A DNA stretch of 64,000 nt, taken from positions 1 to 64,000 of the forward strand of contig JAYELL010000002.1 in NCBI GenBank assembly GCA_034717495.1, given 5' to 3'. The notes beneath the pieces are model-generated. The model was not told the DNA's origin and made no database searches. It worked only from the letters and a program-made list of their open reading frames with translations. Positions 1-9,223 of this stretch are shown here, piece after piece (position 1 is the first letter of the stretch; each line of letters starts with the position of its first letter). The stretch is from Chloroflexota bacterium (lineage in GTDB: Bacteria; Chloroflexota; Anaerolineae; JAAEKA01). The translations under genes were made by a program, and so were the position numbers.

Positions 1-120
1 GTACACAAGGACCAGGGACACAAGGACCAGGTAGACATGGACCAGGTAGACAAGGACCAGGTAGACATGGACCAGGGAAACAAGGACCAGGTAGACATGG
101 ACCAGGTAGACAAGGACCAG
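1..120. repeat. 15-bp tandem repeat, eight copies
   Basis: Eight consecutive 15-bp units fill the first 120 bases, for example GTAGACAAGGACCAG, GTAGACATGGACCAG and GGAAACAAGGACCAG. On the other strand each unit reads CTGGTCC followed by an octamer such as TTGTCTAC or TTGTTTCC, the same words that make up the octamer arrays elsewhere in this window. The array may continue left of the window. It contains no coding sequence that I can support. Confidence 0.85.
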
Positions 121-162
121 GGAAATAAGTAGGCGCCAGGCCATGGTGGGTGTATCGGCAAA

Positions 163-326
163 CTTGTTTCCTTGTTTACTTGTTTCCTTATTTCCTTGTT
201 TCCCTATTTCCTTGTTTCCTTGTTTCCTTGTTTCCCTATTTCCTTGTTTCCTTGTTTCCCTATTTCCTTGTTTCCTTGTTTCCTTGTTTCCCTATTTCCC
301 TATTTCCCTATTTCCTTGTTTCCTTG
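163..326. repeat. Octamer tandem array (YTRTYTMC family), copy 1
   Basis: About twenty contiguous 8-bp units, mostly CTTGTTTC, CTTATTTC and CCTATTTC in register, form a pure pyrimidine-rich strand upstream of the methyltransferase-like gene. Both overlapping reading frames give only LFPCFLVS-type low-complexity peptides, so this is repeat DNA and not a gene. The first 374 bases hold only this array and the 15-bp array. Confidence 0.85.
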
Positions 327-374
327 ACTGCAACACCTCTTGTCGGGAGCCACAAACTATGATACCATGAATCC

Positions 375-2825
375 ATGATGAGCGGCGCAGGCCAGCACTT
401 TCCACCTTCCACCGCCGAACCCTTCGTCCCTGACCAGCCACCTGCCAAAGAAGCGCTTTGGGCAAGCGAGTGCAAACCCTGGACAACCAGGATGGTCACC
501 CACTACCTGGAGCATTACAGCAGGTCAGGCGATCTGGTATTGGATCCGTTTGCCGGCCAATCGCCACTGGCCGAAGCCAGCCGATTCCTCGACAGACAGA
601 TCCTGCTCAGTCACTTCAGCCCCGCTACCATGCTAGGCGTCAAAACCAGTGCAACACCGCCGGCGCAATCGGTGCTTTCACCGGCATTCAGCCGCGTTGC
701 CGACGCGCCACGCCGGGGCCACCCCCTTTCCGATTACATTCAACAGTTATATGAGACTATCTGTCCCGAATGCGCGCGCAACACGGTCGCCCGCTACTTC
801 GTCTGGGATCGGGTTGCGGGCGAACCAATTGCCAAGGGCTATGTTTGCGATGCCTGCCAGAGCGCGGGTGAGATCGCGAGCGATCTGGCTGACGTCGAAA
901 GGGCAGCAAATTTTGAGATGCGCGGTGCCGCCTATTGGGGTATGCTCAGCCGCCTTGTCGCTCCAGGTGATCCCGAAACTGACCCGGCACGCCAGCTTCT
1001 GAATCTTTATACCCCCCGGGCTCTTGTTGCGTTGGGCGAGTTGATTACAGCCATCGACCAGCGAATAGTCGCGGAGGAGGAGCAAGAGGCAGCCAGAGCT
1101 CTCTTGTTACATGTGCTCGAACGCTGTATTTCACTACACGAACCACCTGAGCAGTTGGATGCGATGGCCATCCATCCAATGACTCGAGCCCATGGCCTGA
1201 CGCCTCCCGACACCTTTGTGGAATACAATGTCTGGCTTGCATTTGAACAGGCCTACCAAACCTTAAAAAACCGGCCCGAACGATCACTTCCCCTGGCTTT
1301 CAACCTCAACAGTTTCCTGGAGGATGCAGACGATCGTCTCTTGCTCCAAAGTAGCGCTCTGCCCGATCTGGCCAAACGATTGGGGCCCGCCAGCGTATCC
1401 CTGATGCTGACCGATCCTCCTCGCCTGGATCCACTGTTTTACGCGACCAGCTTCGTGTGGACCGGATGGCTGTTTGGGCGCGCGGCAGCAGATCGACTCA
1501 GATCTACCCTCACCATCACACGTTGGAATTGGGACTGGTACGCCCGCGTGATGACGACTGCATTCCGCACATTGCGCGAGACAGTCAAGCCCGACGGACA
1601 CCTGGTATTGGCCTTTTCCGATCGAACTACCCGTCGAGCCCTGGCCTTGCTGGTGGCCGCCGCTCAGTCAGGCTGGCGACTGGTGGCACATTCCGTGCAA
1701 ACCGAGCTGGCAGCGCATGATGGTTTGACCTTCTGGCGTTTCGTCCTTCAGCCCCAGGCAATCGGCGAAACGACCTATCCTGCAGGCAATTTATCTGATG
1801 CTTTACGGCAGACAGCTCAAGAGTCGGCCCGCCAGGTCATCGACAGTCGGGGAGAACCCTGTCCGGCCCTTCTGGTCCACTCCGCCAGTGCCATAGCATG
1901 GGCTGAAACCGGTCTGCTGGCGAGGATGGGTGAAACCAGGATGGGCCGCCAACATCCCGTATCATTCCTGGTGGAACAGGCGCGGCTATCGCTAAACCCG
2001 GAATTGCCAGCGCCAGGGTTACGAGTTTTCTCGCCGCCGGACCGGGATCCCCAGGTTTCACTTCAATGGTTTACGGACGAACTTCCGGAACGAGCCCCTC
2101 TGGCAGACCGCGTCGAAGGAAAAACCCGCGACCTGCTGCTTGACCAGTCATGGGCAGAGGCCGACCTCGCGGCAGAGCTGTATAACTGGTTCCCGGGACT
2201 TGAAACACCGGACGCCGGCCTCCTCCAGGCTTGTATTGATTCCTACGCAGTTCACCAGCACGGCCAATGGACCCTGCGAGCGCAGGATCAGCCTGATAAC
2301 CGGGCCATGCAACTGGGAAATCTACTTAACAGACTACACGAATTGGGCCATCGGCTGGGATTCTCGGTCTGGATTTCTCCAGAGCAATTTGATATGGCTG
2401 TCGGCCTCATCCCGTTGAGCCAGGGAGGACCAAAGGAGCCACTGCATTGGGCCCCGGCAAGCCTGGTCTGGCATCAGAACGGCCGTCCCTCCTGCTGTTT
2501 CGCCTTGACCAGCAGCGCTTTCCTGCAGCCGTGGCTCCGCGATCCCGGAACAGCCATCGACGATTCAGCCCGATTCGTTGTCGTTCCGGATGAGCGAGCA
2601 GGTTTGCTGGTTCAAAAACTGCAGCGCACTCCTGCCCTGCATGGCAGGCTCACCTGGACCGGTTGGCTGTTTGTGAAAACCCAAGGCATACATGAACTTG
2701 CAGCCTTGTCCGATCTGACGCTGTCCGGCTTCCGGGCACGTATCGCCATGGACCAGATTCTTACTGCGCCGGCTGAACAGCTCGATCTGTTCGCGGCGCC
2801 AGAAGGAGCACGTCATGCTTTCTAG
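375..2825 (+). CDS. Divergent DNA-methyltransferase-like protein with zinc ribbon
   Basis: This 816-residue protein keeps the outline of an amino DNA methyltransferase. A SAM-binding motif, LDPFAGQ, lies near residues 56-62, where families usually have DPFxGxG. The position of the catalytic DPPY motif reads TDPPR near 346-350. A putative zinc ribbon is formed by C130, C133, C158 and C161; such ribbons occur in large DUF1156-type methylases. The aromatic residue of DPPY is replaced by Arg, so activity is doubtful. Two adjacent ATG codons (375, 378) could start it and no strong Shine-Dalgarno is visible. Its 3' end overlaps the next gene by 11 bp, which suggests co-transcription with an amino-acid enzyme rather than with a restriction partner. 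It may be a regulatory or RNA-acting relative; function is not settled. Confidence 0.6.
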   Translation: MMSGAGQHFPPSTAEPFVPDQPPAKEALWASECKPWTTRMVTHYLEHYSRSGDLVLDPFAGQSPLAEASRFLDRQILLSHFSPATMLGVKTSATPPAQSVLSPAFSRVADAPRRGHPLSDYIQQLYETICPECARNTVARYFVWDRVAGEPIAKGYVCDACQSAGEIASDLADVERAANFEMRGAAYWGMLSRLVAPGDPETDPARQLLNLYTPRALVALGELITAIDQRIVAEEEQEAARALLLHVLERCISLHEPPEQLDAMAIHPMTRAHGLTPPDTFVEYNVWLAFEQAYQTLKNRPERSLPLAFNLNSFLEDADDRLLLQSSALPDLAKRLGPASVSLMLTDPPRLDPLFYATSFVWTGWLFGRAAADRLRSTLTITRWNWDWYARVMTTAFRTLRETVKPDGHLVLAFSDRTTRRALALLVAAAQSGWRLVAHSVQTELAAHDGLTFWRFVLQPQAIGETTYPAGNLSDALRQTAQESARQVIDSRGEPCPALLVHSASAIAWAETGLLARMGETRMGRQHPVSFLVEQARLSLNPELPAPGLRVFSPPDRDPQVSLQWFTDELPERAPLADRVEGKTRDLLLDQSWAEADLAAELYNWFPGLETPDAGLLQACIDSYAVHQHGQWTLRAQDQPDNRAMQLGNLLNRLHELGHRLGFSVWISPEQFDMAVGLIPLSQGGPKEPLHWAPASLVWHQNGRPSCCFALTSSAFLQPWLRDPGTAIDDSARFVVVPDERAGLLVQKLQRTPALHGRLTWTGWLFVKTQGIHELAALSDLTLSGFRARIAMDQILTAPAEQLDLFAAPEGARHAF

Positions 2826-3819
2826 TGTATTGCCTCGAATACCACTTGCCCACCTGCCCACACCACTCGAGGAGTTACCACGCCTGCGGGCCTGGTTGCA
2901 GACAGAAACGGGTGGTGAGCGCAGCGTTCCAAGACTGCTTGTCAAACGAGATGACCAGACTGGATTGGCGGGCGGGGGCAACAAGACGCGTAAGCTGGAA
3001 TATCTCTTTGCGCAGGCAATTGCCCAGGGTGCAGATACTGTTCTTACCGAAGGCGCCCCGCAATCGAACCACTGTCGTCAAACCGCTGCAGCGGCGGCGA
3101 AAACTGGTCTCCGTTGTATTCTGATACTTGGTGGAACAGCACCAATGCTGGAAGGAGGCAACCTGCTGCTTGATCGGCTCCTGGGTGCCGAGATCATTTG
3201 GGCCAAAGACGAAGAACGCCGGGAGACCTTAAAGAATAGGGCAGCGGCGGCAAAAGATGCAGGCCACCACCCTTTTATCGTGCCCTATGGTGGATCCAAT
3301 CCGGTGGGAGCGGCTGCGTATGCGGCAGCTTTCGAGGAACTTTCGACTCAATTGCAGAAGCAAGGTTGGCAGGCTGATCATGTGATCGTCGCGTCCAGCA
3401 GCGGCGGCACGCAAGCTGGTTTGGCTGTCGGCGCCCGGGCCACTGGCTTTGCAGGTCAACTTCACGGGATCAGCATCGACCAGCGAGCCGGCGATTTGCA
3501 GTCTCGCCTGGCGGATCTGGCCGCAGAGACGGCTGCGCTGTTGGGCCAGCGCATGGATTTTTCCGCCGATGACTTCATTGTGCACGATTCCTACCTGGGC
3601 GATGGCTATGGCATCGTGGGGCCAGCGGAACTTGAAACCCTCAACGTACTGGCAAAAACGGAAGGCCTGCTGTTAGATCCAGTCTACACAGGACGGGCAA
3701 TGGCCGGCCTGTTCGACCTTGTCCGCCAGGGCGATTTTGGCGCCGGGGATACGACCGTATTCTGGCACACAGGCGGGCAGCCAGCCCTTTTTGCCTACGC
3801 AGAAACCCTGCAGGCATAA
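2815..3819 (+). CDS. dcyD: D-cysteine desulfhydrase / ACC deaminase family PLP enzyme
   Basis: This 334-residue fold-type II PLP enzyme most likely converts D-cysteine to pyruvate, ammonia and hydrogen sulfide in the cytoplasm. The PLP lysine is expected at K57 in the motif GGGNKTRKLEYL (residues 53-64), and the family SNH motif lies at 84-86. The serine/glycine-rich phosphate-binding stretch SSSGGTQAGL follows mid-protein. Length agrees with the DcyD/ACC-deaminase family (about 330). The ATG is preceded by AAGGAG and overlaps the end of the methyltransferase-like gene by 11 bp. ACC deaminase is the main alternative, but I favour desulfhydrase, as in most non-plant-associated bacteria; sequence alone does not separate the two here. 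Confidence 0.8.
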   Translation: MLSSVLPRIPLAHLPTPLEELPRLRAWLQTETGGERSVPRLLVKRDDQTGLAGGGNKTRKLEYLFAQAIAQGADTVLTEGAPQSNHCRQTAAAAAKTGLRCILILGGTAPMLEGGNLLLDRLLGAEIIWAKDEERRETLKNRAAAAKDAGHHPFIVPYGGSNPVGAAAYAAAFEELSTQLQKQGWQADHVIVASSSGGTQAGLAVGARATGFAGQLHGISIDQRAGDLQSRLADLAAETAALLGQRMDFSADDFIVHDSYLGDGYGIVGPAELETLNVLAKTEGLLLDPVYTGRAMAGLFDLVRQGDFGAGDTTVFWHTGGQPALFAYAETLQA

Positions 3820-3872
3820 CAAGAAGCGTCCACCGCAACCGGCACGCTTTTCCCATTCCAACGGGAGTGGGG

Positions 3873-3901
3873 TATAATAAATCGCCGGCCAGATGGCCGG
3901 C
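3873..3901 (+). promoter_or_regulatory. Putative -10 element followed by leader hairpin
   Basis: A perfect TATAAT lies at 3873-3878 with only a weak -35 region upstream. It is followed at once by a 7-bp hairpin (GCCGGCC, loop AGAT, GGCCGGC, 3884-3901). The hairpin would sit at the very 5' end of the transcript of the MBL-fold gene at 3953, where it could protect the message or act as a terminator for dcyD. The assignment is from pattern only. Confidence 0.4.
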
Positions 3902-3952
3902 TTGTTGCAGAACTGAGCGAGCTTCACTTCTCGCATCTTTTGGAGGCATCAC

Positions 3953-4594
3953 TTGGAAATTAGTTGGTTCGGACACACCTGTTTTCGGCTACAGGACCGC
4001 ATACTTACTGTCGTTTGCGATCCCTACGACGGCAGTGTCGGTATGAGTCTGCCGCGACTCACCGCTGACGTTGTAACTATCAGCCACGGCACAAACGGGC
4101 ATAGCAACGCCAAGGGAGTCAAGAACTGGCGCAAGGTGCTCTCAGGACCTGGCGAGTATGAGATCGAGGGTGTGTTCATCACTGGAATCCCCACCTACCA
4201 TGGCACCGAAGAGAGCGACTCGCGTGAGCCAAACACGGTATTCCTCTTTGAATATCCCGACCTCAACATTTGTCACTTGGGAGATCTGGGGCATATCCTC
4301 AAGGAATCTGAAGTGGAAGCATTGCCAAACATCGATGTCCTGATGGTACCTGTTGGCGGCCGGCACACTCTGGATGCTGCCAAGGCCGCCGAGGTAATCA
4401 GCATCATTGAACCAGCGATCGTGATACCGATGCACTTCCTCATGAAGACCAGCGAAAAGCAATTGGAGTCGGTTGACCGCTTCTTGAAGGAGATGGGTGT
4501 ACCGGCGCCAGAGCCTATTGGCTCGCTGAAATTGACCAAAAAGAGCCAGTTGCCTTCCGAGACTCAGGTCCTGCTCCTGACGCCACGGCAATAG
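3953..4594 (+). CDS. MBL-fold (UPF0173-like) hydrolase with degenerate metal motif
   Basis: This 213-residue protein has the layout of small metallo-beta-lactamase-fold hydrolases: an N-terminal WFGHTCFRL strand, a central GDLGH loop and a terminal IPMHF. The family's HxHxDH metal motif is replaced by HGTNGH, losing the second histidine and the aspartate, so it may bind one metal or none. Translation starts at a TTG with GGAGG seven bases upstream; no better ATG is in frame. It is followed directly by the TPR lipoprotein gene. The family has no agreed substrate. I am sure of the fold and unsure of activity. Confidence 0.75.
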   Translation: MEISWFGHTCFRLQDRILTVVCDPYDGSVGMSLPRLTADVVTISHGTNGHSNAKGVKNWRKVLSGPGEYEIEGVFITGIPTYHGTEESDSREPNTVFLFEYPDLNICHLGDLGHILKESEVEALPNIDVLMVPVGGRHTLDAAKAAEVISIIEPAIVIPMHFLMKTSEKQLESVDRFLKEMGVPAPEPIGSLKLTKKSQLPSETQVLLLTPRQ

Positions 4595-4653
4595 CGTTGA
4601 CTCCTGAAATAACAGTGGTTCCAGGTAGTATCATCCAGCAATCTGCGAAACAC

Positions 4654-5205
4654 ATGCCAAAAACGAAAAGTCTCTTTGCATTACTGATCATTGGAGCCGT
4701 TCTCCTGCTGAGTAGTTGCGCCGCTGAGACCCAGACTGCGGAAGACTACTTCAAACAGGGCAACGAATTCTTCCAGGCTGGCAAGTTGCTCGAAGCACAG
4801 GATGCCTTTCAAAAGGCCATCGATCTGGATGGCAAGAATCCCTCTTTTTTCGCCAACCTGGGCGTCAGCCAATACTCCCTGGGGAAACTGGACGAGGCGG
4901 AAAAGACTTACCTGGAGGGCCTGAAACTGGCTCCGGATGACTCTGAGTTGAACTACCTGTTGGGCGCCGTTTATCTGCAAACCCAGCGGCTGGCCGATGC
5001 CCAGAGTCGCCTGCAGCAGGCCGTGCAGCTGAATCCTGATTTGCCGGAACCCTATTTCGGTCTGGGAGTCCTATATCGCCTCCAGGGCAATCGGGAAGAG
5101 GCCATCAAGGCCTTCGAAAAGTTTCTGGAGATTGGTCCCGGCCAGGATCCGCAGGCGATCCCCGAAGCAGAGGCCCAGCTCAACACGCTTCGAGCTGGAC
5201 AATAA
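4654..5205 (+). CDS. TPR-repeat lipoprotein
   Basis: A 183-residue exported lipoprotein: a charged start, hydrophobic segment and lipobox LSSC with the acylated Cys at residue 22. Three to four tetratricopeptide repeats follow, recognisable by patterns such as FANLGVSQYSLGKLDEAEKT and the final EAIKAFEKFLEI. TPR lipoproteins act as envelope scaffolds. I place the start at the ATG of 4654, since the in-frame TTG at 4597 would put 19 polar residues before the signal peptide. The gene follows the MBL-fold gene closely and precedes the M16 peptidase in the same direction, so they may share a transcript. Confidence 0.8.
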   Translation: MPKTKSLFALLIIGAVLLLSSCAAETQTAEDYFKQGNEFFQAGKLLEAQDAFQKAIDLDGKNPSFFANLGVSQYSLGKLDEAEKTYLEGLKLAPDDSELNYLLGAVYLQTQRLADAQSRLQQAVQLNPDLPEPYFGLGVLYRLQGNREEAIKAFEKFLEIGPGQDPQAIPEAEAQLNTLRAGQ

Positions 5206-5252
5206 ACAGATATGAGCAAAAAACAATTTGTCCCGCTCTGAGACGAGGTTAG

Positions 5253-6548
5253 ATGAAGTTTCAATTAGCAACCGAAAAGACCACACTTGATAACGGTCTG
5301 CGCGTGCTCACCTGCGCCATGCCCCACACCTACTCAGTCGGTGTGGGGTTCTATCTTTCGGTAGGCTCTCGCTACGAAGAGGCATCGACCGCAGGCGCCG
5401 CTCATTTCCTGGAACACATGATTTTTAAGGGTACAGAAAAGCGACCATCCCCCGAAGCGATCGCCGTTGAGCTGGAGGGGAACGGCGGTCTTTTCAATGC
5501 CAGCACGGGCCTGGAAACGACGATTCTTTGGGCCAAAATGCAGCAAGGCCATCTCTCCCTGGCCATCGATATCCTCTCTGACATGCTGCGAAATAGCCTG
5601 CTTGTGCAGGAAGAGATTGAGAAGGAGCGCCGGGTAATCCTGGAAGAGATCAGTTCTTCCCAGGATATTCCGGACGAACTGGTGGGTCTGGTTGCCCGGG
5701 AGTTCACCTGGCCTGACCACCCATTGGGATGGGATGTAGCCGGAACTCCGGAGAGCGTTGCCGGTTTGGCTCGTGAGACCCTTGAAGCTTTCCTGGATAC
5801 CCACTACAATCCGAAAAACCTGGTACTGAGCGTTGCCGGGGATATCCAACACGATGAGGTTGTCGACCTGGCCCACTCGCGCCTTGGCGACTGGCAGACC
5901 GGCCTGATATCCGATTTCCTGCCAGCGCCAAAGAATGGCACGGATCCCGCAGCAACCGTTGTAACCAGGAAAGTCGAACAAACACACCTGCAGTTGCATC
6001 TGCCCGGTATTTCCCGATTGGATAGGGACCGTTATCATCTGGCACTGTTGAATGTGATACTTGGGGAGGGTATGAGCTCTCGCCTGTTCCTGGATGTACG
6101 AGAACGACTGGGGCTGGCCTATGCGGTTGATTCTTACATCAGTTTTCTGGCCGACACCGGAGTCATTGGGGTCTATGCTGCCGTAAACCCTGAGAAGGTT
6201 GATGAGGCACTGCACGCTATCCTCGTCCAATTGCAGCGGCTACGGGATGAACAGGTAGAGGAAAAAACGCTGAATGCGGCCAAGGAGTACGTCAAAGGCC
6301 GACTACTGATGAGCATGGAGGACACCCTGTCGGTGGCAGGTTGGGGTGGGCGACAGGAGATACAGGGCGGTCCCATCGATTCAGTTGAGCAGACCCTGGA
6401 GCAAGTGCGTGGAATCACCGTCGAAGATCTACAGAGTGCCGCAGATCGTCTATTTAAGCCGGAGGGCGCCCGACTGGCCATTGTCGGTCCCCACAAGGAA
6501 GCCGACGCCGCTCATTTCAACTCGATCCTGAACAACGGTACTTTTTAA
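5253..6548 (+). CDS. M16 family zinc peptidase (processing-protease type)
   Basis: A 431-residue pitrilysin/M16B protein. The inverted zinc motif HFLEH is at residues 51-55 with the catalytic glutamate E54, and a glutamate-rich helix downstream (EKERRVILEEI) supplies the third metal ligand. The C-terminal half has the second M16 domain, including the family's substrate-clamp region GEGMSSRLFLDVRERLGLAY. The size is that of single-chain bacterial M16B enzymes such as YmxG/PqqL-like proteins, which degrade short or unfolded peptides. No signal peptide is seen, so it is probably cytoplasmic. It starts at an ATG a few bases after a GAGG and ends 67 bases before the converging transglutaminase gene. 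Confidence 0.9.
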   Translation: MKFQLATEKTTLDNGLRVLTCAMPHTYSVGVGFYLSVGSRYEEASTAGAAHFLEHMIFKGTEKRPSPEAIAVELEGNGGLFNASTGLETTILWAKMQQGHLSLAIDILSDMLRNSLLVQEEIEKERRVILEEISSSQDIPDELVGLVAREFTWPDHPLGWDVAGTPESVAGLARETLEAFLDTHYNPKNLVLSVAGDIQHDEVVDLAHSRLGDWQTGLISDFLPAPKNGTDPAATVVTRKVEQTHLQLHLPGISRLDRDRYHLALLNVILGEGMSSRLFLDVRERLGLAYAVDSYISFLADTGVIGVYAAVNPEKVDEALHAILVQLQRLRDEQVEEKTLNAAKEYVKGRLLMSMEDTLSVAGWGGRQEIQGGPIDSVEQTLEQVRGITVEDLQSAADRLFKPEGARLAIVGPHKEADAAHFNSILNNGTF

Positions 6549-6600
6549 CAATCAGCCCCAGCATACGAAATGTATCACAGGGAAAGACCTCTCATTCTGA

Positions 6601-6620
6601 CCCTTTTTCAAACAGCTACT
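6601..6620. repeat. End fragment of a dispersed inverted-repeat element (copy 3)
   Basis: The sequence ending TTCAAACAGCTACT matches one terminus of the elements at 30618-30682 and 62075-62212. Here only one end is present. On the minus strand it supplies the TAG stop codon of the transglutaminase gene. Confidence 0.55.
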
Positions 6621-8922
6621 CAGACTTTCCGCGTTGCTTGCCAAGCCCTGTGATCGCTGAAAAGCGAGTGCGCAGCCAGGCGCGGCGCATGAGGGGTTGC
6701 AGACCCTTCCACAATTCGAAAGCCGAATCGGCATCCCGCTCGTCCGGCGTGAAGGGGCTATACTGCTCTTGCACATAGATGTCAGTAATCGACGTAATCG
6801 CGTCCTGACCTTCAGGAACAGCGTTGGCCAACACGGCCGCGTGCTCGTTGGGCGTCTGGCTTGGCAAGATGGGCAGCCGCAAACGCCTGGCCCACTGCAT
6901 CAGCCTGCCATAGAGCTTCACGGCAAATTGGGAGTCCAGACGAGCTCGCCTGTTGCGGCTGCTGGAGGGCCGCAACAGAACAAATGCTGCCAGTGCGACC
7001 AGCAATAACATCCCGCCGATTCCCGCAATCCAACTACCACCGCTAATACTTCCCGCGCCGGGATCTGCCGGTGGTGGGCCTCCCTCGCCCAGAGCGGGAT
7101 CTTCACCAAAACGATCTTCTTCTTCCTCCAGGGGATTCACATCCGATTGTGACTCATCCAGTGGCATTTCCGGTGGGCGGTGGGTACGCACAATCTCCAC
7201 CTCCGAGGCAGTTGGCTCAAACTCGATCCAGCCGTAGCCCGGGAAAAAAACCTCGGGCCAGGAGTGACCGTTGTATTCTCTCACCCGAAAAGCCTCAACT
7301 TCCGGAATGTATTCTCCCTGATTGTAACCCGCAACCACCCGCGCTGGAATGCCAAGAGTACGCGCCATCATGGCCAGGGAGCTGGCGTAGTAGTCGCAGT
7401 AGCCCGCTTGCACATCAAAGAGAAAATAATCAACCGCATCCACGCCTGAAGGGGGTGCAGGAATACTGTCATCGTAGGTGAAACCACGCAAGTATTGTTC
7501 GAGGGCCAATACCTTTTCGAAAGGCGTTTCAGCAGAAGCGGTGACTTGAGCCGCCAATTCTCCAACGCGGCTGCTCATGGTGGCAGGAGTGTCCAGATAC
7601 CGGCCCATGAGCCAATCAGGATAATCGCTGCCCGCCTCCTGAAGATCCTCGATATTGGCATCGGATATCTGGGACACAACCAGATAGGATTCACCCGGTC
7701 GCAGATCGGCGCCGCGCCGCCGCAGCATTGCGATCTCCGCCAGGGGCAGCTCTTCGTCACCACTGGCCTCCTCGATGATGCCCAGACTGGCCTCCGCTTT
7801 CAAGCTAATCCGCACAGGTTGAGGCGCGCCAAAGAGGACATTGCCGGCCGGATAGTGGGTTGTTACCGTCTGCGTAATTTCCCGACGCGCCTGGTATTCC
7901 GGAGTTTGCACGTGCGACCCATTGTCAACATACTGGGCAAACGTATTGGAGTTGATCCAGCGTCTTCCGGTGAACGTATCGAAGGTAGCGGCTCGCCAAT
8001 AGCGTCCCGCATTGGAGCGCACATCCATGATAACTGTGTCTCCCAAATCACGGGGACCTGAAAGGGTCAGCGTATCGCCAAAAGCAGGACGTCCCTCGGC
8101 ACCCTGATAGTTGAGTGAGCTAAAGAGACGTCCCCATTCCTCCTGGACCTCACGCCATGGTTCGCGCAGTGGTTCAAGGGAGGAGGACAGGGTTCCGCTG
8201 CCAGCGGCATTGGGAGTCAACAGACCAATAGCCAATACCATCAAGGCAAATATCAGGCCATCCCGGAGAAAGTCGAACTGGATATCGCTGGCATAACGCA
8301 CCCGTTCGTAGCGCCAACCCGCCTCGCGCTCGGCAAGGTGGTTTCGCACCGCAAGCAAAAGAGCGGCAACGACGAAAATCGCCAGGTAAAACCCAAGAGT
8401 CGACGGGCCGAAGTACAGGTTGACCAGCATGATCAAACCAATCGGGATGATTGCTCGCCAAACCTTGCCTTCTCGAAACAGAGCCCAGGCTGAAAGATAA
8501 CCGATCCACCAGAGCAGGAATCCAAGCTCAAGAATAAACACCAGGTTGCTGCGGGCTGGTTGATCACTGAAAAGCAGCAGCAGCCAGCTCCAGAGACTCG
8601 CGCCAATGAAGGCGATGCGTTCTGGTCCGACCAGTTCCCCGGGAATCTGGGGGGCCCGACCGACCCAAATCAACACCCAGACAGTTCCCACGATGAGACT
8701 GTAAAAAACGGGGAAAATCCCGCGCCAGCGGGAATAGCTAATCGCGGTGCCCAGGAGAAATCCGCCGAGTACCACCGGACTCAGAATCCCGAGACCATCG
8801 GTCCACTGTGCCGCCTTGAGCGACATAGTCAGGTTGAGAAGCAAGACCAGCAGTAAAAAGCCGCTCATCCAGGCGCCTGGTACAGCGAAACGCTGCGGGC
8901 GTCGGGATCTGGTCGCTTGCAT
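6616..8922 (-). CDS. TgpA-like membrane transglutaminase
   Basis: A 768-residue membrane protein with six to seven N-terminal transmembrane segments (about residues 19-240), a periplasmic region with a transglutaminase-like core, one further TM segment near 645 and a cytoplasmic DUF4129-like tail. The catalytic Cys is C509 in AGYCDYYASSLA, the His is H553 in YNGHSWPEV, and the acid is provided by the FEPT motif near 568-571. This is the plan of TgpA/DUF3488 proteins, which are commonly encoded near MoxR ATPase and DUF58 genes; those partners are not adjacent here. Enzymatic substrates are unknown. It starts at an ATG preceded by GGAGAC and faces an intergenic region shared with the small gene at 9224. 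Confidence 0.85.
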   Translation of the reverse strand: MQATRSRRPQRFAVPGAWMSGFLLLVLLLNLTMSLKAAQWTDGLGILSPVVLGGFLLGTAISYSRWRGIFPVFYSLIVGTVWVLIWVGRAPQIPGELVGPERIAFIGASLWSWLLLLFSDQPARSNLVFILELGFLLWWIGYLSAWALFREGKVWRAIIPIGLIMLVNLYFGPSTLGFYLAIFVVAALLLAVRNHLAEREAGWRYERVRYASDIQFDFLRDGLIFALMVLAIGLLTPNAAGSGTLSSSLEPLREPWREVQEEWGRLFSSLNYQGAEGRPAFGDTLTLSGPRDLGDTVIMDVRSNAGRYWRAATFDTFTGRRWINSNTFAQYVDNGSHVQTPEYQARREITQTVTTHYPAGNVLFGAPQPVRISLKAEASLGIIEEASGDEELPLAEIAMLRRRGADLRPGESYLVVSQISDANIEDLQEAGSDYPDWLMGRYLDTPATMSSRVGELAAQVTASAETPFEKVLALEQYLRGFTYDDSIPAPPSGVDAVDYFLFDVQAGYCDYYASSLAMMARTLGIPARVVAGYNQGEYIPEVEAFRVREYNGHSWPEVFFPGYGWIEFEPTASEVEIVRTHRPPEMPLDESQSDVNPLEEEEDRFGEDPALGEGGPPPADPGAGSISGGSWIAGIGGMLLLVALAAFVLLRPSSSRNRRARLDSQFAVKLYGRLMQWARRLRLPILPSQTPNEHAAVLANAVPEGQDAITSITDIYVQEQYSPFTPDERDADSAFELWKGLQPLMRRAWLRTRFSAITGLGKQRGKSE

Positions 8923-9223
8923 TCAATAGTCTCCTCTGTTCGAATCGATGGTTAGCGCCACCGGCCGGATACTACGTCCCTAACACAGCAGCCCCTGCAG
9001 AAAGGTTCAACGGCAAACGCACCGAAAATGCGTCCGGTCTATCCTTGATTCTAGAACGGGGCTGCGACAGAGTCAAGTTAGCGGGCTCACTAAACTGTGC
9101 CCGGTTTTGATATGCATTGCCTCCGGCTTACGTCATTGAAACGCCTTGAACTTGCCGATTCCCGATACTGCTGGTATGCTAAAGTGTGTCTTCCGGCAGC
9201 CAGAGGCAAGGAGAATCTCCAAG
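8923..9223. other. Intergenic region between divergent genes
   Basis: About 300 bases separate the transglutaminase start from the small protein gene at 9224. I see no supported ORF and no convincing hairpin. Promoters for both directions must lie here but none stands out. Confidence 0.4.

Noticed and set aside
163-326. CRISPR array
   Set aside because: The units are contiguous octamers with no unique spacers, so this is a tandem repeat.
143-370. Two ORFs of 70-75 codons with repeated LFPCFLVS words
   Set aside because: They are translations of the pyrimidine-rich octamer array and change frame freely; no coding sign.
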